Positions 44,801 to 57,247 of a stretch of 64,000 nucleotides of DNA are shown here, piece after piece; positions within the stretch are counted from its first letter, which is position 1; the number at the start of each line of letters is the position of its first letter. A program made the position numbers and the translations under genes. A model generated the notes under the pieces. That model saw only the letters and a program-made list of their open reading frames with translations, was not told the DNA's origin and searched no databases. Source of the DNA: Gnetum montanum. Taxonomy: Eukaryota > Streptophyta > Gnetopsida > Gnetales > Gnetaceae. The stretch covers positions 228,618 to 292,617 of the forward strand of contig MNCI01023583.1 in assembly GCA_015680685.1 (NCBI GenBank). The letters run 5' to 3'.

Positions 44801-47800
44801 AATGGGTAATTTTCTATGAAGCATCTTACTCGCAAAAAGATAAATGCAAGGAGTAAAAATGGGATTCTAGATGTCCCCTGGATATTGCACTCTTTCCACA
44901 AGCATAAAATGGCATAACCATTCTTTGTTGAGTATTTTGATCTATCACACCATTTCCATTGTTGATTATGCAAAGAAACATGCTGACAAAACCAATGTCT
45001 TATAGATTGAAGCCCTTTAAAAATTGGGGAGGGATTAGTACTATTTTTTTTTTTTTTTGAGAAAGAGTTTGGGATTATATTAAACGAGCAAAATTATGTT
45101 ACAAAGATTACAAGCGATNGACAACCCCCTACGGGTGAGTCGGAAGCCGCCTATAGGCGCAGTTTGGGCACTCCAGCTCATGGAGGATATTGAGGGTATT
45201 CCGATGATCCTCCGTATCCACGAAATTAGCCGCCTGCTGGATGCCCTGCATAAGCAACTCGTGCCGACCCCTGTCCTCCTATGAACACCCTGCATCAGGG
45301 TGGTACCGTGCCGAGGTCCGGCGGAGGGATTAGTACTATTAGAAGCATTAACAAAGTAAAAAAACCACTATAAAAATACTTTACTTTTTATAACCTGAAT
45401 CCATGGTCTATTTGATACATAAAGCTTCAAAGCAATTTTCCCCAAAAAAAGCATAACTAATATCCTATATATGCCTAAGATTCTATCCATCACAGGACCA
45501 TAGTTTCCATATTGTATTCCAATTTAAAATATTAAGTGGTTTCTTCAAATGTTTGTACCACAGAAAAGTTTTTTTTTTCTTCTATATCTTAGAAATTGTT
45601 GTTTTAGGATAATAAAAACAAGAAAGATAATAAAGAGGCAAAGCCTTAAGAGTATATCTCCCCAATTGTAACCAACTAGCCTGTGACAATAGCTTAACCT
45701 TCCATGCATCAAGTTTGTTATCAATCTTTTGAAGCACAAAGATAGGAAGCCCAAAATATGTGGTAGGTAATGAGTCTACTTTGCATCCCAATAAATCAAT
45801 ATATTCATGTAAAAGTTCTTGATTAACTCCAAAATTAACCACAACTTTTACTTAGCTTGATTCTTAAATCAGAGGCATTTGAAAACCTCAATAGTGTTGT
45901 ATGTAAGTTTGCTAGAAATTATGGATTCTCATTAGAGAATGGAAAGGTGACATTAACAAACTAAGTATGTATGAAAGAATTGCAATAAAAATTTGGTTAG
46001 ATGTGTTTTATAATAATGTCATTTATCAATTTCCTCAAGTAGGATCCCAAACCCTTCATGGCAAAGGGAGAAATAGGATCACCTTGTCATAACCCATTTG
46101 AAGATGGAAAATTCCCAAAATGATGACCATTAATAACAATGGAAAATCTATATTGTCAATAGCAACCCTCAAGCTTTTGTATCCAATGACAGAAAGCCAT
46201 TTTCTGTAGCACAACTCTCATGTAGCTCCAATTGATTGTATCATAAGCTTTTGTAATATCAAGCTTTAAGGCAATATTGGGCTCCTTTTGCAAATGGACT
46301 AAATCAAGAATCTCTTAAAATAAAAACAACTAATCTAAAATGTGTCTCCCTTTTACAAAAGTTGCTTGTTGTTGAGCAACTAAATGAAGCATCGCATTTT
46401 GTAATCACTTCCAAGTAGCATTTGAACTTTACTAGAATTTAAGAATATGGAGATAGAGACCTGGGGAGATTAGGACATCAATTAGCTTTCAACGTTATTT
46501 CCAAGCATGAGAGAGTAATAAATTTTATGCTTTCAGCACAGCTTTATTTCCATTAGGCTCTCTATCAGTTTTGTCAATTTGTCCACAAATTATTCTTCAT
46601 GTGTAGCTTAAATATTAAAAACAATAGAAACAGGTAACAGTCTATTATTTAAGGAAAAACATAAGTATCAATACCTTTCTGCTAAAATAGTGTATTTAAG
46701 AGTTTGCACATTTAAACTTATGATCCTGCTATGCTAGATTATGAACCAATCCCATACCTTTCCTTTAAGGAAGGCCAAGTGTCCAGTAATGAGGTGATCA
46801 TATGAAGCAACTGAAAGATAATCAATTCCTGTAAAAGATAATGCACATTAGCCAAGTCACAACAAATTTTTGCACTTGAAACAAAAGAGATGAATTTGTG
46901 CATTCACATAGAGCATTTCATGGAAAGTCCATTATAGAAATTGTCATTAAAAGATTGTTTTTAAGAACAAATGATAAGCATGAAATGTTATTCTAATAAA
47001 GGGCAACATATCAAAAGTTTTCTAGTTGAGGATAAAATGTTTGTTAACTCTTTAGTTTTTCATTATTGAAATAATGATAGAGCCCTAGAACAGTCCTCAG
47101 GCTTAATTTTAAATTTGTATCGGCTCTGTTTATTCTAGCAAATCAAAATCTGCTAAAGTAAACTCATTTATTGGTTAAAAGCATGTTTGGTTTTTTTTTT
47201 TTTATAATAACAAATTAGGGTATGCCTTGTTAGTTTTGCATTATTGAAATAACGATAGAGACCTAGACAGTCCTTAGGTGTAATTTCAAAGCTATATTAG
47301 CCTTATTTATTCTAGAGAACCAAAATGTGCCAAGGTAAACTCATTTATGAGTTAAAAGCATGTTGACCTTTTTCTGATAGCAAATTAGTTGCTTAGTCTT
47401 GGCAAATTGTTAAGTCAGTATTCAATGGCTATTGAGGAAAGCAATGCAGAAGGCAAGGGCTATATGGTGCATTATTGATTACTAGCATTCACGGATTGTT
47501 TAGGGTATGAAAAAGTACTTCACTGTTTTCTGGTACTGAAGCTTCAGAACAATAGTATACAGAGTTTTCTCTTACCGACAAGCTTGATATCTGTGTTATC
47601 AACAAGCCATTGAGCACCATCCTCCGTGAATCCTACAAAACTTGAATCAAACTCTCTTTTCCACATGAGACGTCTACACACATTAACATATCAATGACAA
47701 GTATCAGTAATCTCAAAGTTAAACTTTAAAACAATAATTCTCGTTGTATAAATTTAAAATAAAAACCTTATTCAACGTAATGGTTTGATGCCTATACAGA

Positions 47801-50800
47801 CTCTTTCGTGACCAATTGTGTAACGTAGGTTGACAAAACGTTACCTTTCAATTATTGTATAATCAAATAAATTAGCTTTCTACTATAGGAAAACACACTC
47901 TTTGCTTTCAAGAAATAATGATTAACGATTGCATTAAACACAAGGTTGAATATTTTATTAAAGGTCACTCTGTGGTAATCTTGCTTTATGTTAACTGGAA
48001 TATCTAGTCTTTAGAAACTAGACGATATTTAACAGTTGGGATATGTAACCCTTAATATTAAGAATCCAATGACAGACCCTAAGTATAAGTATCAGGAAAG
48101 AAAAGTAGGTGATGGCATTACAGAAATGGCCAAACCTAGAAATATTCTCATCATTTTGATATTCACTATGGCAAATGAAAATTTAAACCAGCCAGAGACT
48201 TACCTATCAGTATTAAGGGTTCGAAAGAGCACCCGACGTACACCTCTTGGAATGCTTAATGACTCCATAACATTTGCTGCCATTTGTGAAAAAAATGACA
48301 TTAATAGTGTGCCATCTTGTAAGAAGGGATGAAAATAAAACCTTTCTCTGCTCGTAAACTGGGGACTTTTCTAAAAAAGAATTAAGTTGCACGATCATAA
48401 TCTAAAGTCTTACATTAAAACAGACCAAGAGAATAAGAAATAAGCAACTTGTAAAGAAAAAAAGACATTGCTTTCAAACTATTTGTTTTAAAAACCAACC
48501 TTCAAGCCTGTAATATAAATTTGGAAGAGCTGACATTGATAACGGATGAAAATGAACAATATGTATTTACAAGGTTAGTGAAAACTACATTAAAAACATA
48601 AGCTATGATAAGCTATGATAAATGAATAAGAAATTCACAGTAATGTACCCACTCGCCAGAGATAGGTGATTCAAGTGGTTAGCTCATTGTCTTCCTAGGC
48701 AAGAGATTTCCAGTTTCACACACACTTTAAACATCGTTATATTCCTCTATAAATCTTTTAAAATATCATGTTCACTATATATCTTGGGCTCTACTTACAG
48801 CCATTCTTCTGGGTTCCAACCCCTCTTCCTCCAAAACAATTAATGTACCCACTAATATTGTTCTAATTATAACTGATTAATGAGAGCCATGTTTCATATT
48901 GATATACCATAAATAAAAAGGAGAAATATCTTTAACATAATTCCATGATCCATTTTTTCAATGTTTCAAAATGAAATAATTCAATAAATTAATGTCATCC
49001 AGTGACTCACTGAGATTAAATGCAAAATATATTTGTCAAAGTTAATAGCCAAGACAGCAGCAGCCTTAGTACCTATAATGCATCTAAGGATGAACACAAT
49101 TTTACTTTACTAACCATCAAAGACATGCCATGACTCCAAAAGAACATTATTAATTGGAATATATTCTAATAAAACTGAAGCGCTATAAGGATAGCAAGAC
49201 TGTCAGGACGTTGTTAAACATGAAAAATAAACGAACTCAATGATTCAGCTCATGTGCATAAAAGTTCTGCTCTACATGTACACTTCAATCCCCATTAAAC
49301 ACGTCATAGTCAGTTTTCCATACAAATCACAGCTCAGTATAACTAGTCAACCCATTTGGCTACCATGAATTGTATTCTGTTTTGAATGACATAAGATATG
49401 TATTTACTTTAATGAACCAGAAAGTATAGATCTGATAATTCCCTTTATCAAATAAATTTAGTTAAAAAAAACTGAGTGACAGCCTCTCATATTCTAAAGC
49501 ACCCACTGCCACAGGCACAATGCAAGTTGGTGACATGTCTATGTTTTGTATTAAAAATAAATAAATTTCAGTCTTACATGCATAGTTATCTTGTAAAGAC
49601 TGAATCACATTAGCAGAATATGACAAAAAAATGCATAGATAATGACTGATTTTTATATTTACAAAGGAAAATTAACATTATACCTGTGATGTTGCTTTCT
49701 CTAGGCACATCAATGACCAAAGCAGGCCCTGTTAATTAAATGGAGATTATAAAGAATTTAGAAGTAAGATAGCATGAAAAATATTCCAAATAGAAATGGT
49801 AAATTTATATGATTAATATGTTAAACATGATTTCTATATATTTTAGCTGCCAATAATTGTGCAAACACATAGCAAATTTTTAAGAAATAAAAACATGCTA
49901 GCCAAAAATATAATTAGTAGTATGTGTGGACATATAGAGAGCTTTGCCATTACTATATAAATGAAAAAATTAAGTTAAATATACATGTGCAAAAGGAATC
50001 ACGGCAATGGTTTCATTATTACGCTGAAACAAACACTAGAGGAACAGGAAACAGGTATATGCATGAATGGAATCATTCATTGTTCTATAGTTTGAACTAG
50101 GGTGTATCAACATAGATAGGAAGGAGACTGTTAAAATGATTATATGTAAAATAGTTATTATATAATCATCATCATTATATCTTTGTCCCAACAAAATAGG
50201 GTCAACTACATGAATTCTTTTTCATCATTCACCTCTATGAAAAGCTACGTCCTTATCTATCTACAATTTGTTTATATAATCTTCAATTGTTTTTCCCCAT
50301 GTCTTCATTCCACCACCCATCTCCCTCTTCTTCTTTTTTGCCTTCCTTTCAGTAGCTTTCCTAGAATTACAATGTGGCAACCTTTTTTGGCAGGTTCATT
50401 ATCTAATCTTATTTGGACATGACCAAACCATCTAAAATGTCATTCCTATAGCTTCTCTAAAATAAAAGCCACTCCAAACCTTCCTCTAGCATTTTTATTA
50501 TGCAATTTATCTTTTATTATATAGCATTCGGTATCCATCTAAGAATTTGCATTTCTGCAATACTGATTTATTGTTCATGTCTCTTTTACATAGCCCAATA
50601 TTCAGCATCGCATAAAATAGTAGGCATGATTACTGTTCTATAAAATTTTCTTTTTAGTTTTATTAGGATACTTTATCACATAAAACACCATTTTCAATCT
50701 TATTTTGACCATCCTACCTCAATCCTATTTCTTACAGCTTTATGAATTTCATTGTCTAATTGAAGCAGTGATGATAGTTAGTGGAAATGTTTGCAATGTA

Positions 50801-53323
50801 TTTTTTGGCCTTGAATTGTCACTTTTGTTTCATCACTGTTTATATTTTTGCTGAATTTACATTTCATGTGTTTTTTTTCCTACTTCTACTAATTCTTAAA
50901 CCTTCTGATTCTAGAGCACATGTCCAAATTTCCATTTTAGAAGCAATATTTATTTGAGATACATCCACTAACACAATTTCATCTACAAATAGCATACACC
51001 AAGGTTTTTTTTCCTATATTTCCTTAGTCAATTCATCCATAACAATAGCAATCAAGTAGGTGCTAAGTGCAGACCCTTGATATAGACCTACTATGATTGG
51101 AAAATTAGATGTGATTCTCCAAAAAAGAGTTTTAATTTTAGTGGTAACTCCTTCCTACTTGCCTTAAATCACTTGAATATATTTATCAGTGTTGTTTTAT
51201 CTCTATGAGGCCACCAAATATTATCTCTAAGCACTCTATTATATGCCTTCTCAATGCCAATGAAGATTATGTGTGGACTTATTTTCTGAATTTCTTCATT
51301 AATTATCATATCAAAAAACAGTCTTTACATTAGACCTACTTTGCATAAATTCAAATTGGTTTTCTAATACTCTTTATTCAAGCCTAAGATGCTACTCTAT
51401 GACACTATCCCAAAGCTATCCATCTATAGTTTGTACAATTTTGCAATCTTCTTTATTCTTGTAGATGGGAACAACAGTGCTTTTATCCAATTTTTATGCA
51501 TTTCTTCATCTTTCAAAATTTTGTTAAATAATTGCATTAACCATGAAAACTCCTACATCTCCCAGTGCTTTTCAAGCTTCTTTGGGAACAGTATCTAGTT
51601 CAACAGCTTTGTCATTTTTCATCTTAAACAAGGCTGTCTTCACTTTAAATAAGAAAAATTCATTAAACATACAAAAATAGGTATTATATAATTGCTTTCA
51701 CCAATATAATTGAAATAAGCATTCATGCAACAAAGATATATGCCAAAGGAATCAAGTTTCAACCATCATGAAGCTTTTTAATTCATCACCAGCGTCATTG
51801 CCTTTATCTAATCTTGGGGTGACTGGTTAGGATAAGCAACAAATTTAATGGCTACTTGGCTGCCCACGTAACATCATACTTAATTTATATTTTTTCAATG
51901 CCCTTGTTGGTACATGTAGACCTTATTGAAGCTTTCACATGCATGTAGATAGATAGAATTCAACTTTAATCATTTTTTTAACATAGATCCCTGTAAATCG
52001 CAATATAACCCGTTAGAATTAAACTATAACTTATGGAAACTGGACACCGGAAATATGCAAGTCTAACAAGCCTTACCAAGAACGTACCATCTCATTAGCA
52101 TTAACAATAAGCCAAACACTATAACCATAAGTCAGGGATTGCCTACATCAAGATGCATTGTGATCTTATAAAATAAATCCTGTATGGATGTGGAAGAACG
52201 CTAGCACGGCAAAGTCAATAGCTGTATAATATCCCTGATTTTTGTCAAATAAACATCTGGCAACCACAAGGGGAGAACTCTTCCGAAGCAGTCAACTATG
52301 GGTCCTATCGTGTTGACATCAAGGGCCGAGATTGAAATATTACCGGAAAACATGAGGCGTCGCACCAAAATTTCGCACACCTTTGAATAGTTTTACCTTT
52401 TATGTACCAGATTAAGTTTCTGGAATGTATCATTTGTGTGCAATAGAAGGGATAGGTAGTGCACTGAATGTTCCAATTCAATTACAAAAATTTCAGTGAA
52501 ATGCTTACAGATAAGCATGATATAAGTTTTGTGATATGCTATACGCTATAAAAACTTGACAAAGTCCTGTCTCTCTGAGGAAAAATTTATCATCTTGATT
52601 GATTTAGTATTTACTATCATCTTGATCAATTTAGTATTTAGTATCATCTTGATCTGCTGCCATGGTATTTAGTATGCTATGTTATTTGAAAGGGTAGTTT
52701 TCTTGAAATAAATGCATCTAATAACAGATTCCGTTAATTTTGAAAAACATATGCAAAATGAATCGTCTCCGAAAGTATTCTTTATAAATTAGTCAAATTG
52801 TACTTGAAAGCTTTCAAATCAAAAAGCATTGCCACAACTTTATAATTGTACTTGAGAGCTTTCAAATCAAAAAGTATTGAGGATAGCACCTCACTGTTAA
52901 AAATAGATGCAAAATTTAAACAAGATGCAAAGCAATACCGTTAAGAACATGCAAGTCCAAACTATCCACGTCATAGCCAGCGTCTAAATACTCGGAAAAG
53001 AAGTGGCCGGGGGAATCAACATGCGTCCCTGTGTGAGACCCCAATTTAAAAGCCGAGATATTTGAAAAGGAGCCGTTCTTCATGCTGGAGACCAGCCACC
53101 AGAAATCTGCTCCCAGACCTTCCGCGGAACCTCCTATCGGCAAGTCTTCTCTATAAGCATGCGTTATATCAATGATTCTGCCGCTTCGCTTCGCTTCCGC
53201 GCCTAAGCTCACGACCGCTTCGCATGTTCCCGATCCTGTAAATGTTTCCGCAAAAACGCACGCGCAGCGTAACATAATTGTAATCAAAAAGCTTAATCTC
53301 TTCATCTTCATCAACGTTGCCAT
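35736..53323 (-). CDS. CYCLASE-family (kynurenine formamidase-like) metal-dependent hydrolase, copy B, complete
   Basis: The complete spliced gene: exons 52,939-53,323, 49,684-49,728, 48,204-48,276, 47,576-47,673, 46,758-46,828 and 35,736-35,861. They sum to 798 nt (265 aa plus stop), the usual length for plant CYCLASE proteins, with GT-AG junctions and consistent phases. It has a predicted signal peptide ([10 protein letters not shown] with a hydrophobic core) and the canonical metal motif [11 protein letters not shown] (97-107). Next come [40 protein letters not shown] in exon 5 and [12 protein letters not shown] LHCLPLRL near the end. The enzyme is expected to bind a divalent metal and act outside the cytosol. 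Family members include bacterial kynurenine formamidase, but plant substrates are not settled. Intron 5 is 10,896 bp. No disabling change is seen. Confidence 0.95.
37229..37857 (+). pseudogene. LINE ORF1-like frame, unit B
   Basis: The counterpart of the unit A ORF1-like frame, starting at the equivalent ATG and ending near the ORF2 ATG at 37,843, with frame interruptions. It shares the Gly/Pro-rich composition. Confidence 0.55.
37843..41047 (+). pseudogene. LINE ORF2: AP endonuclease, reverse transcriptase, zf-RVT, unit B
   Basis: The same domain order as unit [11 protein letters not shown] at 37,843, [12 protein letters not shown] near 38,867, [11 protein letters not shown] near 39,430, [18 protein letters not shown] near 39,525, and the mutated YAND at 39,832. 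zf-RVT (CPLCMAG) lies near 40,725. It is inactive because of stops and the lost catalytic Asp. Confidence 0.9.
41075..42317 (+). pseudogene. LINE C-terminal extension with coiled coil, unit B
   Basis: The first part is open for 217 codons (41,075-41,728), in frame with the zf-RVT at 40,703-41,047. It includes [17 protein letters not shown] and a [17 protein letters not shown] stretch. After a frame change, 41,871-42,317 encodes a charged heptad-rich segment ([19 protein letters not shown]) and then [18 protein letters not shown] cannot name the domain. Confidence 0.55.
44004..44170 (+). mobile_element. SINE, 167 bp, unit B intron 5
   Basis: The duplicate of the unit A SINE, with the same target duplications at 43,990-44,003 and 44,171-44,184. 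Confidence 0.8.
44335..46440 (-). mobile_element. 5'-truncated L1-type LINE, minus strand, unit B
   Basis: The duplicate of the unit A fragment, complete at the 5' side: [19 protein letters not shown] near 46,370 continues into [14 protein letters not shown]. The zf-RVT frame is open at 44,537-44,824. It is interrupted by the 277-bp retroposon at 45,046-45,322. Its true 5' edge is somewhere near 46,440. Confidence 0.85.
45046..45322 (-). mobile_element. unit-B-specific poly(A) retroposon with 18-bp target duplication
   Basis: An insertion absent from unit A. It is flanked by the 18-bp duplication GGAGGGATTAGTACTATT (45,028-45,045 and 45,323-45,340) and begins on the + strand with a 13-base poly(T), so it is inserted in minus orientation. 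Its minus-strand 3' end (TTTAATATAATCCCAAACTC then poly(A)) resembles plant LINE ends. The body is GC-rich. It could be a 5'-truncated LINE or a SINE; no clear Pol III boxes were seen. There is a single N at 45,119. Confidence 0.85.
46758..46828 (-). CDS. cyclase-like gene copy B, exon 5
   Basis: This 71-nt exon encodes (G)[16 protein letters not shown] then LAFLKGK. The acceptor is TTTACAG before GAATTG and the donor is GGAAAG before GTATGG. It matches the family block IDYLSVAxYDxLxxxHxxFLxxx and joins in phase 0 to exon 6 (EVIPVEG). The copy A counterpart is not in the sequence because of the N gap. Confidence 0.92.
47576..47673 (-). CDS. cyclase-like gene copy B, exon 4
   Basis: This 98-nt exon encodes [18 protein letters not shown] and [15 protein letters not shown]. 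There is one replacement (Tyr to Phe) relative to copy A, and the acceptor context is TGTAG instead of TATAG. Confidence 0.93.
48204..48276 (-). CDS. cyclase-like gene copy B, exon 3
   Basis: This 73-nt exon encodes [18 protein letters not shown] and RTLNTDR. It is identical to copy A, including the GTAAGT donor. Confidence 0.9.
48654..48840 (+). mobile_element. second SINE type, 187 bp, copy B intron 2
   Basis: The duplicate of the unit A element with the same target duplications at 48,641-48,653 and 48,841-48,853. The two copies look identical by eye. Confidence 0.7.
49684..49728 (-). CDS. cyclase-like gene copy B, exon 2
   Basis: This 45-nt exon encodes [15 protein letters not shown]. 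Splice sites are as in copy A and the coding sequence is identical. Confidence 0.9.
50163..51640 (-). mobile_element. RTE-clade LINE fragment, copy B intron 1
   Basis: The duplicate of the unit A fragment, with the same 3' end and RT blocks and no N. It shows that the 53-bp duplication in unit A is not present in the sister copy. Confidence 0.85.
52939..53323 (-). CDS. cyclase-like gene copy B, exon 1
   Basis: This 385-nt exon has the same limits and phase as copy A exon 1. It carries the canonical [11 protein letters not shown] motif and [11 protein letters not shown]. There are 16 base differences from copy A by eye, about 14 of them changing amino acids (10 residues affected). Confidence 0.95.
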
Positions 53324-53880
53324 GGTTTGGCTCTCTTTCTTCCCTACCGATGCAATTCGATTAAAGAGGGCGTGCAAGAACAAACATCCTACGATAAATC
53401 ATTCATGTAATGGATATTTCAGTGCTTCCCAGCTGCCGTCATCCAGTAAGAAACGATGCTAGCAAATCCTTTGAATACGTTCGCTTCACAGATGGATGGT
53501 CCAGATCTTCGTGACGGGAATGAATTTTATTCGGCATTTTACTCCCTCTGTTGCCTGAAAATCAAGATTTCCGTTACGAAGGGCCAATCAACCATGCCTT
53601 CGGATCAGATTTTCCACGCAGGCCTTTCCGCCATTTAAATTGCTTTGATTCGACGGCCGGAAAGGTAACTACTGTGTAGCTGCAAGCCTCTATGGAAGGC
53701 TACATGGCATCAAAATGAATAATGAACAGCCATACTCGAATTCTCGACGTGTCTTGGATAGTGAAATAGGATCGGATGATTAAGGTAGCTTCCAAGAACT
53801 TCACTGAATTATTTCACAGGTACACTCAAATGCGGGAAAAAAATCATATTGGATGCAAGTTTCTTCTTGTATGCTTGACT
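53324..53880 (-). promoter_or_regulatory. 5' flank of cyclase-like copy B, higher-GC proximal region
   Basis: The counterpart of the copy A flank with few substitutions. No core promoter motif was identified. Both copies may therefore be expressed similarly, but the sequence alone does not show it. Confidence 0.4.
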
Positions 53881-54189
53881 CAAATTTTAAAAAAGCTTTG
53901 CAAGAATTGCTTATTGCTCTAGACTTTAGAGGAATTTTATTATTTAGCAGTTAGGAATCAAAATTAATGTGCAGAAATTTTAAATCATTATGTTAGAAAT
54001 TGAAATATAGCTACATTCTATGATATATATAGTCTAATTAGAATTTTATAGTTGCCTGAATGAAACTTATAACTATTATGATATATTTAAGTTATGTGTT
54101 GTTTGTATGTCTACTCAACCAACTATTTTATAAAGGTGTGTGGTATGGGGCCTCTGGTTAAAAAGCAAATTTTGGAGAATAACAGTGGG

Positions 54190-54272
54190 TAGTGGATAAA
54201 TTTGGTAGCTACCACACATATGAGAGGCTAGTGGATAAATTTGGTAGCTACCACACATATGAGAGGCTAGTT
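54190..54272 (+). repeat. 39-bp tandem duplication, unit B only
   Basis: The block starting GTGGATAAATTTGGTAGC and ending GAGAGGCTA occurs twice in a row. Unit A has one copy near 25,593-25,635. Confidence 0.85.
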
Positions 54273-57012
54273 CTAAGAATTCCCTATAGGGGATTCTATG
54301 TTACTCACAATTTCTTAAACCAATGTTGAAATTTTTGCTTTTTCTATTAATGCATAAATTTATCTTGATCTTCAAAATGTAGATTTACAAGCTAGTGAGC
54401 AAAAAATTGTGATGCACTTTTCTAGTTATATTGATGCAACTAAAACACTTGATTTTGTTACTAGTTGCTAATCTTACATCATGATATGTGTTCATCCAAT
54501 TTTGGATTACCTACCTCATCGAAATTTCACTTAGTAGTTAAATAATGTGATGAAAAAACATGACATTCAAGCCCTTCATGCAAAGTATGATTCTTGTTTT
54601 TTTTTTTTTTTTTACTTATTGCTTGTTGAGTTCAGCAATGCTCAATATTGTAATATGTCTCAGATATAGGGACAGTTATACATAATTGCTGATCATTTGT
54701 AAGTGAACTCTAGACTTTGATGTCTATTCTGAAAAATAGTCTAAATTTTCATGTTTTTTTGAGCAATTTAAAATTTTTTTGATTTTCGAAAAAGCTTAGC
54801 AAAAAAATTTTCATCTTCTTGGTCCTATTAAGTATAGTGAATTTGTTTCTACAACATTTGGGTTTCACAAACATTCTTTTTTGTTGGAATCAAATTTTTA
54901 TATCTTTCAAAAGGAATTGGTATTACAATCAAATGGGAACACTTATATTCATCCAATTACATATTATAGCCTTCATAATTCTTGCCACCTTTATCACTGT
55001 GAAGGATACTTGTTTAATATTTATCCCTTTTTACTCAACAAAAATATTTCTAGGAAAAAAAATGTGTTAAAGTTGAAGATAAAAAACAATTTGAAATTGA
55101 AGATATCAAAAATCAATTTAATGTTAATGGTAAGAAACATCCAATGGCAATAAAAAAAACTTAAAGAAAATAGGAGATTCTAAGAATATTTTTATTAGTA
55201 CTACAAAAAGTATTAATGAGATTGAACAAATAACTCAAAAATTAAAACTCATGCTTACAAGTAGGCTATAGCTAATGGTAATGACTCTTAATGTAAAATC
55301 AATCATAATGGATAACATGATAGAAAATTTGTGCCATTATTTTCTATTAGAACTTCCTTTCCTACAAAATTTGGTATCTCACCAAAGCTTTCTATCACTA
55401 TTTTGAATCATTTTTCTATTTTAAGTTCAAGTACAAATATTGAAAGTGATGTAAATATTGTTAGGACTAGGATCAACATTCCCACTAACAATTAATTTTC
55501 CTCTCTTGATTTCTCAAAACATTATTTGTAAGGTTATACATAACTCCTAAAATTGAAAAGTTTTTTTTTTCCATGTTGGTTGTTGTATAATAGTGATTTT
55601 GTACTCAATGTTAAGCATGTGATGTATTTTGAATTTTTTGCTTATTATTAATAATATTTTTTGGGGTTTAAGGCTATGGCTTAAAAAGTAAAATATCTAG
55701 GAACACATTCTCAATTATGATACAAATTAAATTCACAATATGTTTAAGCAAAAGGTTATTCTAATCTTCTAGAAAATTAAGAAGACAAAAAACACTTCTA
55801 TTTTACTTGCATTAAAAAAGACATTTACAGGAAAACAACATATTTATCAACCTTTATTTCTCATCTCTCATCACATACAATGTCAATTAGTAAGGCATGA
55901 TTCAATATAAACTATCTTATATTTAAAGGATCATCACCTTAGAAATGAGCACCTTACCATTACTCCAAATGATGGTTCCTACACTATCTTGGATTTGAAA
56001 TAGAGAAATGGATTAAAATTTCCTAAGAGGAAAGGACACATCACTATATAGTCAAAAATAAAATTAAAGATGGACATCACGAGTTTCTATACAGTTGTGA
56101 AATCTATGATTAATCGTAGCTCATCAAGTAAGCCAATTCAATATCAAATCAGTTATGTAATAGTGTATATAATAATATATTTGTATTGATTTTTTTAAGG
56201 ATAATATGTCATTTGTTGTTAATTCTTGGCTCATGTAGAAAATGAAAATTTTATATTTGGATTTCCACTTTCATTCAACTTTAAAGAGAGAGAGAAAAGT
56301 GGAAATATCTAGCAGTTAAATAGGGTGGATATAACATTTCTTTTATTCTTTTTTGTTGATTTAAACAAGATTTTTTAGTCTAATTTTTAGATCTTGTTTC
56401 TATATTATATGATGTGATTTTTTCAATTTATGCATGTGTTGGAAATGACATGTTACACCTAGTAATTTAATGATATTCTTCAAGTGATACTAAGATGTGT
56501 TTATGCCTTTATCAATGAAATCTAAGGGTTTAAGAACATAATGAAATTCAATTTCAATTTCAATTTCAAGTTCATAAAACCTATTCATTTATTGATCATT
56601 AAATATGAGAAGGTTTTGTTCAAGAATTTTATTTTTTATTTTTTACATCTATATTTTTCTTCTCCAATTTTTCTTTAGAGCTAACATTTTCTTTTTTCTT
56701 TTTTTCTTTTTTCTTTTTTTGCCTTTTTACAATCTAACAACATCTACTAATTTATAGTTAGAATCACTTGCAAAAAAGCAATCAAGTCCACATATTTACT
56801 ATGTTCATTTTTACCATCATTCATGCTCTTGTTTTCTCTTTAAACCTATTTTAACTAGTTTCTTCTTTTCCTTTCTTGTTTTCTTCATAAAATTTTGAAT
56901 TTTCTTTTAATGACTAATTATTAAGTGGCAAACAAATAGTGATATGTCTTAGATCATTACTTTTGTTAGGTCTTATATGTATGTATGTATGAATGAATGA
57001 ATGTGTGTGTGT

Positions 57013-57027
57013 GGGTGGGTGGGTGGG
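57013..57027 (+). repeat. (GGGT)n tract, perfect four-run G-quadruplex motif, unit B
   Basis: GGGTGGGTGGGTGGG at the end of a TG microsatellite. Unit A has only GTGTGTGTGTTG here. It is probably a slippage product. Confidence 0.7.
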
Positions 57028-57247
57028 TTGGAACTTGAAACTTTATTTTACAATATTTATCCCCCAAAGACATATAGTTAAATTAGAGCTTATATTTTAG
57101 GATTGTCCAATAGAATCAAACTCATAACTTGGAGTTTCCAAATTAAGAGTATTATATTTAGGATATCGCATCATATTAACAACTTATTTCTCCTAAGCAA
57201 CATAACCTTCATTCTCCATTGCTTCTTCTTCAATTTCCTTAAGTGTA

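Larger units (their letters stand above)
29516..57247. repeat. segmental tandem duplication, unit B
   Basis: This is the second copy of the unit, with the same feature order as unit A. Its right end (CCTTAAGTGTA) is cut by the 5' LTR of the Athila-like element at 57,248, so the original right breakpoint is not visible. Unit-B-specific features are a 277-bp retroposon at 45,046, a 39-bp tandem duplication near 54,190-54,270, a deletion inside the SINE near 55,930, extra sequence at 55,740-55,830 and 56,670-56,800, and a GGGT microsatellite at 57,013. The solo-LTR site of unit A is empty here at about 57,117-57,121. Confidence 0.95.
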
